The translations under genes and the position numbers were made by a program. 64,000 nt of DNA from Halobaculum sp. CBA1158 (GTDB taxonomy: Archaea > Halobacteriota > Halobacteria > Halobacteriales > Haloferacaceae), in NCBI RefSeq assembly GCF_021431925.1, contig NZ_CP090371.1, positions 1,984,001 through 2,048,000 on the forward strand, written 5' to 3'. This document shows, piece after piece, positions 22,909 through 31,842 of this stretch. Every line of letters begins with the position of its first letter. Position 1 is the stretch's first letter. The notes under the pieces were generated by a model, which was not told where the DNA came from, did no database searches, and worked only from the letters and a program-made list of their open reading frames with translations.

Positions 22909-23802
22909 TCACTCCAGCGACAGGCCCGCGTGCCAGCGGTCGACGCCGGCCTCGCGCTTCACCTCGTCCATGCGCGCCAGCAACGCGGCCGCGAGGCTGG
23001 CGCACTCGGCCGCGCGCGACTCCCCTTCGGTCCGGAACTCGCCGGTGACGCGGTTGGCGTACACCGTACAGACCGCGCCGGCGCGCAGACCGTACACGTT
23101 CGCGATGGTGAGGATGGCCGCGGCCTCCATCTCGATGTTCTTCACGTTCGCCTCGCGAAGCTCGTCGACGAGGGTGTCGCTGCCGGCGGCCTCGAACCCC
23201 TTGAACCCGGGACGGCCCTGCCCGGCGTAGAAGGAGTCCGCGGACATCGTGATCCCGACGTGGTAGTCGTAGCCGAGGCGCTCGGCGGCGGCGACGAGCG
23301 CGGCGACGACCTCGTGGTCGGCGGCGGCGGGGTAGTCCTCGCGGACGTACTCGTCGCTGGTCCCCTCCTGTCGGACCGCGCCGGAGGTGATGACGAGGTC
23401 GCCGACCGCCATCTCCGGCTGGATCGCGCCGCAGGAGCCGACGCGGATGAAGGTGTCCGCGCCCACCCGCGCCAGTTCCTCGACCGCGATGGCCGCCGAC
23501 GGCGACCCGATCCCCGTCGAGGTGACCGACAGCGGCTCGCCGTCGTACGTTCCGGTCGCCGTGCGGTACTCTCGGTGGAACGCCCGCTCCTCGTGGTCGT
23601 CCCACAGCGCCGTGATCTTGTCGACGCGCTCGGGGTTGCCGGGCAGGAGGACGGCGTCGGCCACGTCGTCGGGACCGACCTCGATGTGGTACTGGACCTC
23701 CTCGTTCGGGTTCTCGCTGTCGTCGTCGGGGCCGGGGTCGTCGCCGTGGGCGGGATCGTCACCGGAGGCGGGATCGTCACCGGAGGCGGGATCGTCGCTC
23801 AT
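22909..23802 (-). CDS. Nucleoside phosphorylase (uridine phosphorylase type)
   Basis: Cleaves nucleosides with phosphate to free base and ribose-1-phosphate. The 297 residues show LLPGNPERV (phosphate site), GIGSPSAAIAVEEL, RVGSCGAIQPEMAVGDLVI and NIEMEAAAILTIA, the family-1 nucleoside phosphorylase signatures. The first 35 residues are an extension with repeated SGDDPA units (18-bp DNA repeats at about 23750-23800). The mature core probably begins near residue 38. Purine or uridine preference is not certain. The cytidine deaminase gene lies 0.8 kb away on the same strand, consistent with pyrimidine salvage. Confidence 0.9.
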   Translation of the reverse strand: MSDDPASGDDPASGDDPAHGDDPGPDDDSENPNEEVQYHIEVGPDDVADAVLLPGNPERVDKITALWDDHEERAFHREYRTATGTYDGEPLSVTSTGIGSPSAAIAVEELARVGADTFIRVGSCGAIQPEMAVGDLVITSGAVRQEGTSDEYVREDYPAAADHEVVAALVAAAERLGYDYHVGITMSADSFYAGQGRPGFKGFEAAGSDTLVDELREANVKNIEMEAAAILTIANVYGLRAGAVCTVYANRVTGEFRTEGESRAAECASLAAALLARMDEVKREAGVDRWHAGLSLE

Positions 23803-23886
23803 GCCCGCGACGTTCCGGAGGGCGGTATGTAGTTCGCTCGCTTTCGGCGGGGCGAGCGTTTAGTTGCGGGCCCGCGAAGCGCCGTC

Positions 23887-24519
23887 GTGTCCTCGCGCAC
23901 CGACTCGGGACTCGACGTACACAACCCAGCGGCCGCCTACGGCTTCGACGCGAGCTATCGAGGGAGCCCGCCCAACTGGGACATCGGCCGCCCGCAACGC
24001 GCGTTCGTCCACCTCGCGGAGGCCGGCCGGATCGGGTCGCGGGTGATCGAGGTCGGGTGCGGCACGGGGGAACTGTCGCTGTTTCTGGCGCGTCGCGGAC
24101 ACGAGGTCCTCGGCGTCGACGTGGCCCCGAGCGCGATCGAGCGGGCCCGCGCCAAGGCCCGCTGGCGACGGATCCCCGCGCAGTTCCTGGCGTGGGACGC
24201 GCTCCGACTCGACGACCTGGGCGTCCGCGCGGACACCGTCGTCGACTCGGCGATGTTGCACTGTCTGGGGCCGGCCGAACGGGAGCGCGCGGTCGAGGCG
24301 ATCCGGCGGACGCTGCGCCCGGGCGGGCGGTACTACCTGCTGTGTGACGCCCGCGCGGACGGCGCGGCGGCCACGTGGGCGTCGCTGTCGCGCGCGGAGA
24401 TCCGAGAGCTGTTCGGCCCGGACGACGGGTGGTCGCTGTCGTTCGTGTTCGACACGGGGTTCGAGCGCCGCGGCTCGCGAAGCCCGGCGTTCCTCGTGGG
24501 CGCGCGTCGGCGCGAGTGA
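23887..24519 (+). CDS. Class I SAM-dependent methyltransferase
   Basis: A 210-residue protein with motif I VIEVGCGTGELSLFLA, the acidic end of strand 2 in VLGVDVAPSAIERA, motif IV TVVDSAMLHCLGP and post-motif LRPGGRYYLLC. This is the TehB/thiopurine-methyltransferase-like type that acts on small molecules; the substrate is not evident. The start is GTG at 23887, with TTTAGT 23-28 nt upstream. It is divergent from the nucleoside phosphorylase over 84 nt. Confidence 0.86.
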   Translation: MSSRTDSGLDVHNPAAAYGFDASYRGSPPNWDIGRPQRAFVHLAEAGRIGSRVIEVGCGTGELSLFLARRGHEVLGVDVAPSAIERARAKARWRRIPAQFLAWDALRLDDLGVRADTVVDSAMLHCLGPAERERAVEAIRRTLRPGGRYYLLCDARADGAAATWASLSRAEIRELFGPDDGWSLSFVFDTGFERRGSRSPAFLVGARRRE

Positions 24520-24598
24520 GTCGACGGACGACCGTCGCAGGCGGGGCGAGCGAGTCGGCGATCTCGCGGCCCCGGGCTTCCGGATTGAGGCCGAGAGC

Positions 24599-25018
24599 CT
24601 ACCGCTGTCCCCGCTGCTCGGCGGCGTCGTTCAGCGTCTCGAGGCTGATCGTGTCCGGAAGCAGTTCCCCGAGCGTGTACTCGGTGACCTCGTCCCCCTC
24701 GTCACAGACCACGGGGAGGTCGCCGTCGCAGAACTCTGCGAGGCTCTGGCGACACATCCCGCAGGGCGTGACGCCGTCGGCGGCCTCGGAGGCGACGGCG
24801 AGGCGGTCGAACTCGGTGTGGCCGTGCTTCACCGCCTCCGCGAGCGCGACTTCCTCGGCGTGCAGGGAGTTGGAGTAGTTGGCGTTCTCGATGTTACAGC
24901 CGACGAAGACGGTGCCGTCGGCGGCCCGGAGCGCCGCGCCCACGGGGTACTCGGAGTAGGGGACGTACGCGTCGGCGAACGCCTCCCGGGCGGCGGCGAC
25001 GAGCGGATCGTCTGTCAT
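24599..25018 (-). CDS. cdd: Cytidine deaminase
   Basis: Zinc hydrolase converting cytidine/deoxycytidine to uridine/deoxyuridine. The 139 residues include HAE (His53, Glu55) and PCGMC (Cys86, Cys89), the three zinc ligands and proton shuttle, plus GCNIENANYSNSLHAEE. ATG at 25018 (MTDDPLVAAAREAF) fits the family; an upstream in-frame extension is not family-like. A TTTATC box is 25-30 nt upstream. Length equals short tetrameric cytidine deaminases. Confidence 0.95.
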   Translation of the reverse strand: MTDDPLVAAAREAFADAYVPYSEYPVGAALRAADGTVFVGCNIENANYSNSLHAEEVALAEAVKHGHTEFDRLAVASEAADGVTPCGMCRQSLAEFCDGDLPVVCDEGDEVTEYTLGELLPDTISLETLNDAAEQRGQR

Positions 25019-25112
25019 ACTGAACCGCTCCGCCTCCGCGGTGATAAACGTGGGCGACCCGGCGACGCGAAAGCGGCCGCCGGGCACGGAGCGGGCCTGG
25101 TCCGAAACCGCT

Positions 25113-25163
25113 CGGAGTCGTCCGTCACACGGAGTCGCCCGTCACACGGAGTCGCCCGTCGCT
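25113..25163. repeat. Three tandem 17-bp units
   Basis: CGGAGTCGTCCGTCACA, CGGAGTCGCCCGTCACA and CGGAGTCGCCCGTCGCT occur head to tail upstream of the divergent cdd and small membrane protein genes. They may be an operator array or chance slippage; no gene is in them. Confidence 0.6.
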
Positions 25164-25222
25164 CGCCGCCATCCCGGACTGTTCCCGACAGCGCCTTGAC
25201 GGTCGCGACCGAACCGGCTGTC

Positions 25223-25522
25223 GTGAGCGACGACGCAGCCGACGATCGGTCGGGGATGGAGGGCGAAGGTCCGGCGGTCGAGGTGTCGAGCCGGCCGTAC
25301 CTGATCGGGACGGCGGCGGCGGTGACGGTGTTCGCGGCGGCGGCGGGGTACGTCGTCGCCGCCAACAACGCCGTGGGCGCGGTGACCGTCTTCGGGCTGG
25401 TGACCCTCCCCGGGTCGCCGGCGGCGATGGCGCTGTACGGCGCGGCGCTGGCGACGCTGGTGTTGGTGACGCTGTTCGGCCTCGTGAGCGTCGCCTCGCG
25501 GTACGACGACGCGGCCGCGTGA
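25223..25522 (+). CDS. Small two-helix membrane protein
   Basis: A 99-residue protein beginning at GTG 25223 (VSDDAADDRSGMEGEG). After an acidic N terminus it has two transmembrane helices (about 28-50 and 62-92) and a short polar tail. An internal ATG lies at codon 12. The frame is open upstream but that part is not protein-like. No function is recognised. Confidence 0.6.
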   Translation: MSDDAADDRSGMEGEGPAVEVSSRPYLIGTAAAVTVFAAAAGYVVAANNAVGAVTVFGLVTLPGSPAAMALYGAALATLVLVTLFGLVSVASRYDDAAA

Positions 25523-25623
25523 ACGGACGGCTCCGTCGCGGTCCGCAGCCACGTACAGGATGAGCCCAGCAGATCGGTAGATACGGACAAAGCACTTGCC
25601 GGAGTGTCCCGAAGCGCGGACCT

Positions 25624-25926
25624 ATGGAGCGGCGGCGAATTCGCACGGTCTTCCTGAATCGGGCCGTCCTCGCGGCGTTCCTGCTGATTCTTGTTTCGGG
25701 AGTCGTCTCTCCGTTACTCACGGGTGGTTCCGTACAGTTCGGCTGGTTGGCGACCCCCGTCTGGACTCTCGCGCTGGAATCGGGACGGATCTCGGGGTGT
25801 AGGACGCTGTCGTGTCTCCCGCTGGTCGCTGGTATATTCCTCGTCTATACGTACGTACTGTCCGTTCTCCTCGGTGCACTCTACCACGCGGCATCCGCCG
25901 CGGTTCGAGGAGCGAGAGCCGATTGA
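25624..25926 (+). CDS. Small membrane protein in AT-richer DNA
   Basis: A 100-residue protein with a basic N terminus (MERRRIRTVFLNR), a first hydrophobic helix (about 14-32), a second weaker segment (about 38-50) and a strong third (about 64-90). Two Cys (GCRTLSC) precede the last helix. The DNA here is less GC-rich than neighbours (34 of 60 bases are G or C at 25801-25860). No family is recognised; recent acquisition is possible. Confidence 0.5.
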   Translation: MERRRIRTVFLNRAVLAAFLLILVSGVVSPLLTGGSVQFGWLATPVWTLALESGRISGCRTLSCLPLVAGIFLVYTYVLSVLLGALYHAASAAVRGARAD

Positions 25927-26034
25927 TTCTCAGCAACGAACGAACGGATGTTCCAGCGGTACACCTGCCGAAGTAGTCGGTACGCCACGGAGCCGAGCGG
26001 GCCCCTTTTGTGACCGCGGCCCCGACTCGCCGCC

Positions 26035-26295
26035 ATGGCGACGACCGCCGGCGAGGAGGCCGACCCGAGCGGAACGGAGCCCGATACCGACGCGAGCGGG
26101 GGCTCCGGACGGAGCCGGAAGTGGGCGGCCCTCGCCGTGCTTCCGTTCCTCGCGATCGGCGTCGGCAACGTCGTGTTGATCCTCCTACAGGGGCTCGAAC
26201 CGCTGTGGGGGTTTCTGATCCTCCCGCCGATCCTGTTCTGCTCGGTGCTGGCGTACCTCGTCTTCTCGACGGACTTCCTCGAAGGTCGGACCTGA
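26035..26295 (+). CDS. Small two-helix membrane protein
   Basis: An 86-residue protein. Residues 1-28 are acidic and disordered; two transmembrane helices follow (about 30-50 and 56-78), with a short FSTDFLEGRT tail. The ATG lies at the end of a weak CCCCTTTTGTG box. It is convergent with the GNAT gene, 20 nt apart. No function is recognised. Confidence 0.62.
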   Translation: MATTAGEEADPSGTEPDTDASGGSGRSRKWAALAVLPFLAIGVGNVVLILLQGLEPLWGFLILPPILFCSVLAYLVFSTDFLEGRT

Positions 26296-26315
26296 GGGGA
26301 GACCGGCCGGTCGGC

Positions 26316-26903
26316 TCAGCCTCCGGTGTCGTACTTGTAGGTCGCCTCGTCGGGGTCGATGCCGAAGTCCTCGGCCGTCTCCTCGGGGGTCGGTTCCGGA
26401 TCCCCGCCCTCGGGGACGGCGTGTTTGAACCGCTCGCGAAGCCGCTCCGGCATCCCGAAGTCCTCGCGTCGGAGCCGCAGCGGCGTCGCCTCGCCGTCGG
26501 TGTCGTCGCGGACGGTCGCGAGGCGGTCGGCGAGCGCGTCGGGCACGGCCCCGTCGTCCAGCGCCTCGAACCCGAACTGCGCGAGGTACCTCGCCGTCGG
26601 CGTGAAGCAGTACACCTCGTCGAACCCCTCGTCGCCGGCGGTCTCGACCAGTCGCTCGATCACGTGCGCCCCGACGCCCTGCCCGCGCCACGTCTCCAGC
26701 ACGCCGATCCCGGTCAGCTCGACGAACTCGCCGTCGTCCGTCTTGTGGACGCGGAGGCGACCGAACCCCGCGCGAGCGTCGGACCCCTCCTCGACGGCGA
26801 TCACGTAGTCCCGGGACCGAAACGAGCGCTCGTCGAGCCCCATCTCCTCGATGTGGTCGAGCAGCCACGCCTCGTCGCGGTTCTTGGCGTCGCGGACGTA
26901 CAT
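26316..26903 (-). CDS. GNAT-family N-acetyltransferase
   Basis: A 195-residue protein with the GNAT fold: the acetyl-CoA pyrophosphate loop is RGQGVGAHVIERLVE (motif A, about 93-107), preceded by the ELTGIGVLETW strand and followed by YLAQFGFEAL. These enzymes move the acetyl group of acetyl-CoA to an amine; the acceptor is unknown. The ATG at 26903 (MYVRDAKNRDEAW) is chosen over an upstream extension lacking conservation. The last 35 residues form an acidic tail. Confidence 0.84.
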   Translation of the reverse strand: MYVRDAKNRDEAWLLDHIEEMGLDERSFRSRDYVIAVEEGSDARAGFGRLRVHKTDDGEFVELTGIGVLETWRGQGVGAHVIERLVETAGDEGFDEVYCFTPTARYLAQFGFEALDDGAVPDALADRLATVRDDTDGEATPLRLRREDFGMPERLRERFKHAVPEGGDPEPTPEETAEDFGIDPDEATYKYDTGG

Positions 26904-26971
26904 ACCGGGAACTACGCGGGGACGGGTGTTACCGTTTGTGGGGGAGTCCTCCAGGGGGTCGACGACGGGAG

Positions 26972-27766
26972 CTACCGGGCCGTCCACCCTCCGTCGACGG
27001 CCAGGCACGCGCCGGTCACGTAGCTCGCGGCGTCGCTCGCGAGGAACACGACCGGTCCCGCCACCTCCGCGGGGTCGGCGAAGCGGTCCAGGGGAGTGCG
27101 ATCGCGGATCGACTCCTCCAGGCGGTCGTTCCCCTCGATGTCCGCGGTCAGATCAGTGAAGACGAACCCCGGCGCGACGGCGTTCACGCGCACGTCGGGT
27201 GCCCAGTCCAGCGCCATCGACCTCGTCACGCCGACGAGCCCGTGTTTGGAGGCGACGTACGGGTGTTGCCGAGGGAGGCCGACCAGCCCGCCGACCGAGG
27301 CGACGTTGATCAGACTTCCCCCGTCGCCCGCGCGCAGTCCCTCGGCGGCCGCGCGGGCGCACCTGAGCGCGCCGCGGAGGTTCACGTCGAGCAGGAACTC
27401 GGTGTCGTCCTCGGTCGTCGCCTCGGGCGGGCCGAGCGCGCCGTCGGGGTTGACGCCGGCGTTGTTGACGACCACGTCCGGGCCGCCGAGTTCGGCCTCG
27501 ACCGACGCGAAGAGGTCCGTCACCGCGTCGGCGTCGGTCACGTCCGTCGGGCGCGCCAGCGACGCCGCACCGCGAGACTCGACGGCCGTGACGGCGTCCT
27601 CCACGTCCGTTGCGGTCCGACTCGTGGGCACCACGTCCGCGCCGGCGTTGGCCAGTCCGAGCGATGTCGCCAGTCCGATCCCGCGGGTGCCGCCGGTGAC
27701 GACGGCGACGCGACCCGAGAGGTCGAAGGCGGTCGTGGGGTCGAACTCGGCGGGTGAATCGGTCAT
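26972..27766 (-). CDS. Short-chain dehydrogenase/reductase
   Basis: A classical SDR of 264 residues with TGGTRGIG (24-31), NNAG (about 107-110), an active-site Ser in INVASVGG, Tyr and Lys in YVASK, and the PGFVFTDL loop. It resembles FabG-like 3-oxoacyl-ACP reductases and glucose/sorbitol dehydrogenases; substrate is uncertain. ATG at 27766 gives a normal length. It is divergent from the acyl-CoA synthetase, sharing a 156-nt spacer. Confidence 0.88.
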   Translation of the reverse strand: MTDSPAEFDPTTAFDLSGRVAVVTGGTRGIGLATSLGLANAGADVVPTSRTATDVEDAVTAVESRGAASLARPTDVTDADAVTDLFASVEAELGGPDVVVNNAGVNPDGALGPPEATTEDDTEFLLDVNLRGALRCARAAAEGLRAGDGGSLINVASVGGLVGLPRQHPYVASKHGLVGVTRSMALDWAPDVRVNAVAPGFVFTDLTADIEGNDRLEESIRDRTPLDRFADPAEVAGPVVFLASDAASYVTGACLAVDGGWTAR

Positions 27767-27884
27767 ACGGAGTCGTCTCGTCGCCCCCACTTCGGTCTTG
27801 TCTCGATCGCCCGGGGTGCGTCGTCGGCCGGTTCCCGGACCGAGCGCATCGACCGCTCGGCGGAACGACCACGCCGCACCGTCG

Positions 27885-27911
27885 TATAAACATACTTGCG
27901 TTCCCCGCAAG
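27885..27911 (+). promoter_or_regulatory. Promoter with operator-like palindrome before the acyl-CoA synthetase
   Basis: TATAAAC (27885-27891) lies 32-38 nt before the ATG. Four nucleotides on, CTTGCG-TTCCC-CGCAAG (27895-27911) forms a perfect 6-bp inverted repeat over the expected transcription start, ending 11 nt before the ATG. It could be a repressor site or, in RNA, a hairpin at the 5-prime end. Confidence 0.55.
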
Positions 27912-27922
27912 AACGGCCGATC

Positions 27923-29944
27923 ATGAGCGACGACCCGACCGCGACGGTCGACACCGACGCCGTGGTTCACGAGCCCGACGAGGCGTTCGCCGAAGCGACG
28001 AACGTCCGCGCGTTCATGCGCGAGCACGGCATCGACGACTACGAGTCGCTGATCGAGCGCACGACGACCGAACTCGAGGGGGAGCCCGACTCCGGCGTCG
28101 ACTGGTTCTGGGACGAGATCGTCGACTATCTCGGGATCGACTTCTACGAGGCGTACGACGCCGTCCGCGACGACTCCGACGGTCCGCAGTTCACCGACTG
28201 GTACCCGGGCGGCGAGATCAACCTCGCACACAACGTCGTCGACCGCCACGCCGCGGGCGACGCCCGCGACGATGTGGCGTGCGTTTGGGAGGGCGAACCC
28301 GGTGACGTGCGCGAGGTGACGTTCGGCGACCTCCACGAGCAGAGCAACCGCGTCGCCAACTACCTCGAATCGCGGGGCGTCGAGACCGGCGACACCGTCG
28401 GTCTCTACATGGCGATGGTGCCGGAGGTGATGAGCATCCTCTACGGCTGTTTCAAGGTCGGCGCGATCGCCGTGCCGATCTTCTCGGGCTTCGGCGTGGA
28501 GGCGACCGCGACCCGGATCGAGGACAGCGAGTGTTCGGTGCTGTTCACCGGCGACGGCTTCTACCGCCGGGGCGACCCGGTCACGCTGAAGGGGACCGCC
28601 GACGAGGCGATCGAGGAGGTCGGCCACGTCGAGGACGTGGTCGTGTACGACCGGATCGGCGCGAGCGATCCGGCCGAGGACGTCGAGATCCCCTGGACCG
28701 ACGGCCGCGACGAGTGGTGGAGCGAGTCCGTCGCGGAGGCCTCACCGGAGTACGAGACGAAGTCGCTGCCCGCCGATCAGGAGTCGATGCTGCTGTACTC
28801 CTCGGGGACGACGGGGACGCCGAAGGGGATCGTCCACACCCACGCCGGCGTGCAGGTGCAGTGCGCGAAGGAGATCCACTTTGGCTTCGATCAGAAGCCC
28901 GACGACGTCTTCTGGTGGGTCTCGGACATCGGCTGGATGATGGGACCGTGGACGCTCATCGGCAACCACACCTTCGGCGGGACCGTCCTCATGTACGAGG
29001 GCGCGCCGGACCACCCGGGGCCGGACCGCTTCTGGGAGACGATCGACCGCCACGACGTGACGCAGTTCGGAATCTCGCCGACGGCGATCCGCGCGCTGCG
29101 CAAGCACGGCGACGAGCACGTCGAGGGGCACGACCTCTCCAGCCTCCGGATCCTCGGGTCCACGGGCGAGCCCTGGGACCCCGAGTCCTGGCTGTGGTTC
29201 CACGAGCACGTCGGGAACGGCGAGATCCCGATCGTCAACATCTCCGGCGGCACCGAGATCTGCGGCTGTTTCCTCATGCCGATGCCGGATCAGCCCCTCA
29301 AGCCGTGTACCCTCGGTGGCCCCGGACTCGGGATGGACATCGACATCGTCGACGAGGACGGCGAGAGCATCGCCGACAGCCACGAGCGCGGCTACCTCGT
29401 CGCGCGCGACTCCTGCCCGAGCATGACCAAGAGCCTCTGGTCGGGCGACGAGCGCTACCTCGAGGAGTACTGGTCGAAGTACGCGGACCCGCCCATGTGG
29501 AACCACGGGGACTGGGCGCAGAAGGACGAGGACGGCTTCTGGTTCCTCCACGGCCGCGCCGACGACGCGCTCAACGTCGCCGGCCGGAAGGTCGGGCCCG
29601 CCGAGATCGAGGGCGTGCTCATCGACCACGACGCCGTGAACCAGGCCGCCGCGGTCGGCGTCGACGACGACACCACAGGCACGGCGGTCGTCGCGTACGT
29701 CGTCCTCGAACCGGGCGTCGACCCGTCGGACGGACTCCGGGATGAACTCCGCGCGCAGGTCGGCGAGGAGCACGGCAAGCCGTTCCGACCCCGCGAGATC
29801 CTGTTCGTCGAGGAGTTCCCCAAGACGCAGTCGGGGAAGATCATCCGTCGGGCCATCTCGGCGGTCCACCAGGGCGAGGACCCGGGCGACCTCTCGTCGA
29901 TGGAGAACCCCGAGGCGCTGGAGGCGCTGCGGGGGGCGAGCTAG
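27923..29944 (+). CDS. Acyl-CoA synthetase (acetate/acetoacetate-CoA ligase type)
   Basis: An AMP-forming acyl-CoA ligase of 673 residues. It has motif A3 LLYSSGTTGTPKGIVHTH, A5 NISGGTEICGC, A7 GDWAQKDEDG, A8 GRADDALNVAGRKVGPAEIE and the C-terminal catalytic lysine in PKTQSGKIIRR. The enzyme activates a carboxylic acid via acyl-AMP, then joins it to CoA. The A5 block SGGTEICGC lacks the Trp that restricts E. coli Acs to small acids, so a slightly larger acyl group, or acetoacetate, is possible. The start ATG at 27923 (MSDDPTATVDTDAV) is preferred to one 9 codons earlier. Its stop overlaps that of the next, opposite gene. Confidence 0.9.
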   Translation: MSDDPTATVDTDAVVHEPDEAFAEATNVRAFMREHGIDDYESLIERTTTELEGEPDSGVDWFWDEIVDYLGIDFYEAYDAVRDDSDGPQFTDWYPGGEINLAHNVVDRHAAGDARDDVACVWEGEPGDVREVTFGDLHEQSNRVANYLESRGVETGDTVGLYMAMVPEVMSILYGCFKVGAIAVPIFSGFGVEATATRIEDSECSVLFTGDGFYRRGDPVTLKGTADEAIEEVGHVEDVVVYDRIGASDPAEDVEIPWTDGRDEWWSESVAEASPEYETKSLPADQESMLLYSSGTTGTPKGIVHTHAGVQVQCAKEIHFGFDQKPDDVFWWVSDIGWMMGPWTLIGNHTFGGTVLMYEGAPDHPGPDRFWETIDRHDVTQFGISPTAIRALRKHGDEHVEGHDLSSLRILGSTGEPWDPESWLWFHEHVGNGEIPIVNISGGTEICGCFLMPMPDQPLKPCTLGGPGLGMDIDIVDEDGESIADSHERGYLVARDSCPSMTKSLWSGDERYLEEYWSKYADPPMWNHGDWAQKDEDGFWFLHGRADDALNVAGRKVGPAEIEGVLIDHDAVNQAAAVGVDDDTTGTAVVAYVVLEPGVDPSDGLRDELRAQVGEEHGKPFRPREILFVEEFPKTQSGKIIRRAISAVHQGEDPGDLSSMENPEALEALRGAS

Positions 29945-30738
29945 AGCGTCACGTCGACGACATCCAGCACCCCGTTCTCAGTTGCGGTTCCGTCGCCCGC
30001 GACGACCGCCGCCGTCGCGTCGATCGATACGTCACCGTCGGGCAGGGCGATCACCCCGCCCGCGGCCAGCGGCGCGAGGACGCCCGCTGCGACCGTCCGC
30101 GGGTCGGACAGCGGCGCGCGCACCCCGACCCGCGAATCCGCGTCGAGATCGAGCGCATCGACCGCGTCGCCGGCGGCCGCGAGCAGGTCGGCGTGCGAGT
30201 ACGTCCGGCCGTCGTCGCCGGCGGCGTCTCCGGCAGCGTCGCCGACGCGACCGCGGAGGATCGGCTCCGAGGGGTCGTGAAACGTCGGCGGGAACGCGGG
30301 GTTCTCGCTCCACACCTCCTCCTCCCAGTGGGTGGTGGCCGGGCGCACGGGGTCGCCGCCGAAGGCGACGAGTTTCGACCCGCCGGGGAGGTCGAACTCG
30401 TCCTCGCGCTCGACGGGGACGACGACCGCGCGGGCGTCGCACTCGCGGCCCGGATCCGAGTCGAACTCGGTCACGGCTCCCAGCAGCGCGGCACCGAGGA
30501 AGGTGAACACCGCCTGCGGGTGGGGGTCGGCGTCGACGACGAGTCGGTCGCCCTCGCGGACGCCGACGTGGCTGAGGACGTTACCCGCCTTGCAGGCGGT
30601 GTTGCACAGATCGAAGTAGCTGTACGTCCGGTCGAGCGCCGCGGCGTGAAGCGCGGGGCGCTCGCTCCGGCGCTCGCGGGCGACGAGGTCGCCGACGAGC
30701 GACAGTTCGCCGAGCGCCGGACCCGTGTCGCTGGTCAT
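29941..30738 (-). CDS. Truncated AMP-binding-like protein (probable pseudoenzyme)
   Basis: A 265-residue protein. Residues 38-92 match the N-terminal subdomain of AMP-binding ligases (TYSYFDLCNTACKAGNVLSH, then VREGDRLVVDADPHPQAVFTF). Residues 160-234 look like the A3-A4 region (SHADLLAAA, APLAAGGVIALPDG), but the Ser/Thr-Gly-rich ATP loop is replaced by GDAAGDAAGDDG. All later motifs and the C-terminal domain are missing. It therefore cannot adenylate by the normal route and may be a regulator or partner of a complete ligase. It converges with the complete enzyme so that both stops share CTAG (29941-29944). Confidence 0.72.
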   Translation of the reverse strand: MTSDTGPALGELSLVGDLVARERRSERPALHAAALDRTYSYFDLCNTACKAGNVLSHVGVREGDRLVVDADPHPQAVFTFLGAALLGAVTEFDSDPGRECDARAVVVPVEREDEFDLPGGSKLVAFGGDPVRPATTHWEEEVWSENPAFPPTFHDPSEPILRGRVGDAAGDAAGDDGRTYSHADLLAAAGDAVDALDLDADSRVGVRAPLSDPRTVAAGVLAPLAAGGVIALPDGDVSIDATAAVVAGDGTATENGVLDVVDVTL

Positions 30739-30811
30739 ACACGGCGTTGACCCCGCATCGCCAAGAGGACGACGGACGGATTTATTCCGACTCGGAAACA
30801 GCCTCGGATCG

Positions 30812-31834
30812 ATGTCCGCCCTCCACCGGCTCCCCGAGTTCCTGCTCCCCGCGTCGCTGGCGGCGTTCGCCGCGGGCGCGGTCGCGCCGGCGACGGCGCT
30901 AGTTCCCGGCGTCCCCGCCGATCCGGCGCTCCTGCTCGGCGTCGGCGCGGGCGTGTTCTCCGTCGTCGTCGCCGGCGCGACGGCGGCGGACGACCTCGCG
31001 GGAACGATCGCGGCCGTCCCCGTTCCGCTCGCAGTAGGGGTCTCCGCCGCTCCATCGATCGCGTGGCTGGCAGTCGTGATCGCCGACCTCGCGCCGGGGC
31101 TTCCCGCATCTGTCGCCGCCGTCGGCGCGGCCTCGGGCGTCCCGGCGCTCGTCGCGCTCGGCGTCGCACACGCGGCAACCCACCGCGACCGCATCGACGA
31201 CGCGACCGAACACGCCGCCTTCCGCGGCGAGAGTCGGAGCAAAGTACGGATAGCAGTCGCCGTCGCGCTCCTCGGCGTCGGCGCGGTCACGCTCGCGGGA
31301 GCGCTCGGCTACCTCGGCGACGACGGCTGGACCTCGGCGATGACCGGGATCGCGAGCCTCATCACGGCCGCGAGCGCGCTGGCGTCAGCCGGCGGAGACG
31401 ACGATTCCGACGGAGACGACGAGGGCGACGGCGAGGGAGAAGCCGACGGCGGGATCGGCGGCGACGCCGACATCCGAGTCGCGGTGACGGACGCGGGGCT
31501 CCGCGTCGGCGGCCGGCTCCACGGCTGGGACGGGTTCGTCGGCTACCGACTCACGGGCGGGGAGCTCGAACTCCCGCGCGAGGCACGGTACCGCCGGTCC
31601 CTCTCGTTCGACCGCGAGAACGTCGAAAACGAGGCTGCCGTCGTCGACGCGCTCGGTCGGTACCTCCCCCGGGTCGACGACGACGGACGCGTCGAGATGG
31701 CGGCGACGCGGGGGCACGGCCGGAGCCTCCGCGGCGACGGGTCGAAAGAGCGCGATCGGGGGTGGACTCACGAGCTACGAGGGTATCGGGAGTCTGAGTC
31801 GGAGTCGGATCGAGAGCCGGAGCGGCCGGGGTGA
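30812..31834 (+). CDS. Multi-spanning membrane protein with acidic cytoplasmic domain
   Basis: A 340-residue protein. About five to six hydrophobic helices occupy residues 1-195 (LLPASLAAFAAGAVAPATAL, LLGVGAGVFSVVVAGATAA, AWLAVVIADLAPGLPA and others). A low-complexity Asp/Glu/Gly linker (about 196-220) leads to a soluble domain (DIRVAVTDAGLRVGGRL, then YRLTGGELELP) and a charged tail of Ser-Glu repeats. TTTATT lies 26-31 nt before the ATG. No family is recognised. Confidence 0.68.
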   Translation: MSALHRLPEFLLPASLAAFAAGAVAPATALVPGVPADPALLLGVGAGVFSVVVAGATAADDLAGTIAAVPVPLAVGVSAAPSIAWLAVVIADLAPGLPASVAAVGAASGVPALVALGVAHAATHRDRIDDATEHAAFRGESRSKVRIAVAVALLGVGAVTLAGALGYLGDDGWTSAMTGIASLITAASALASAGGDDDSDGDDEGDGEGEADGGIGGDADIRVAVTDAGLRVGGRLHGWDGFVGYRLTGGELELPREARYRRSLSFDRENVENEAAVVDALGRYLPRVDDDGRVEMAATRGHGRSLRGDGSKERDRGWTHELRGYRESESESDREPERPG

Positions 31835-31842
31835 CGCCCGGA

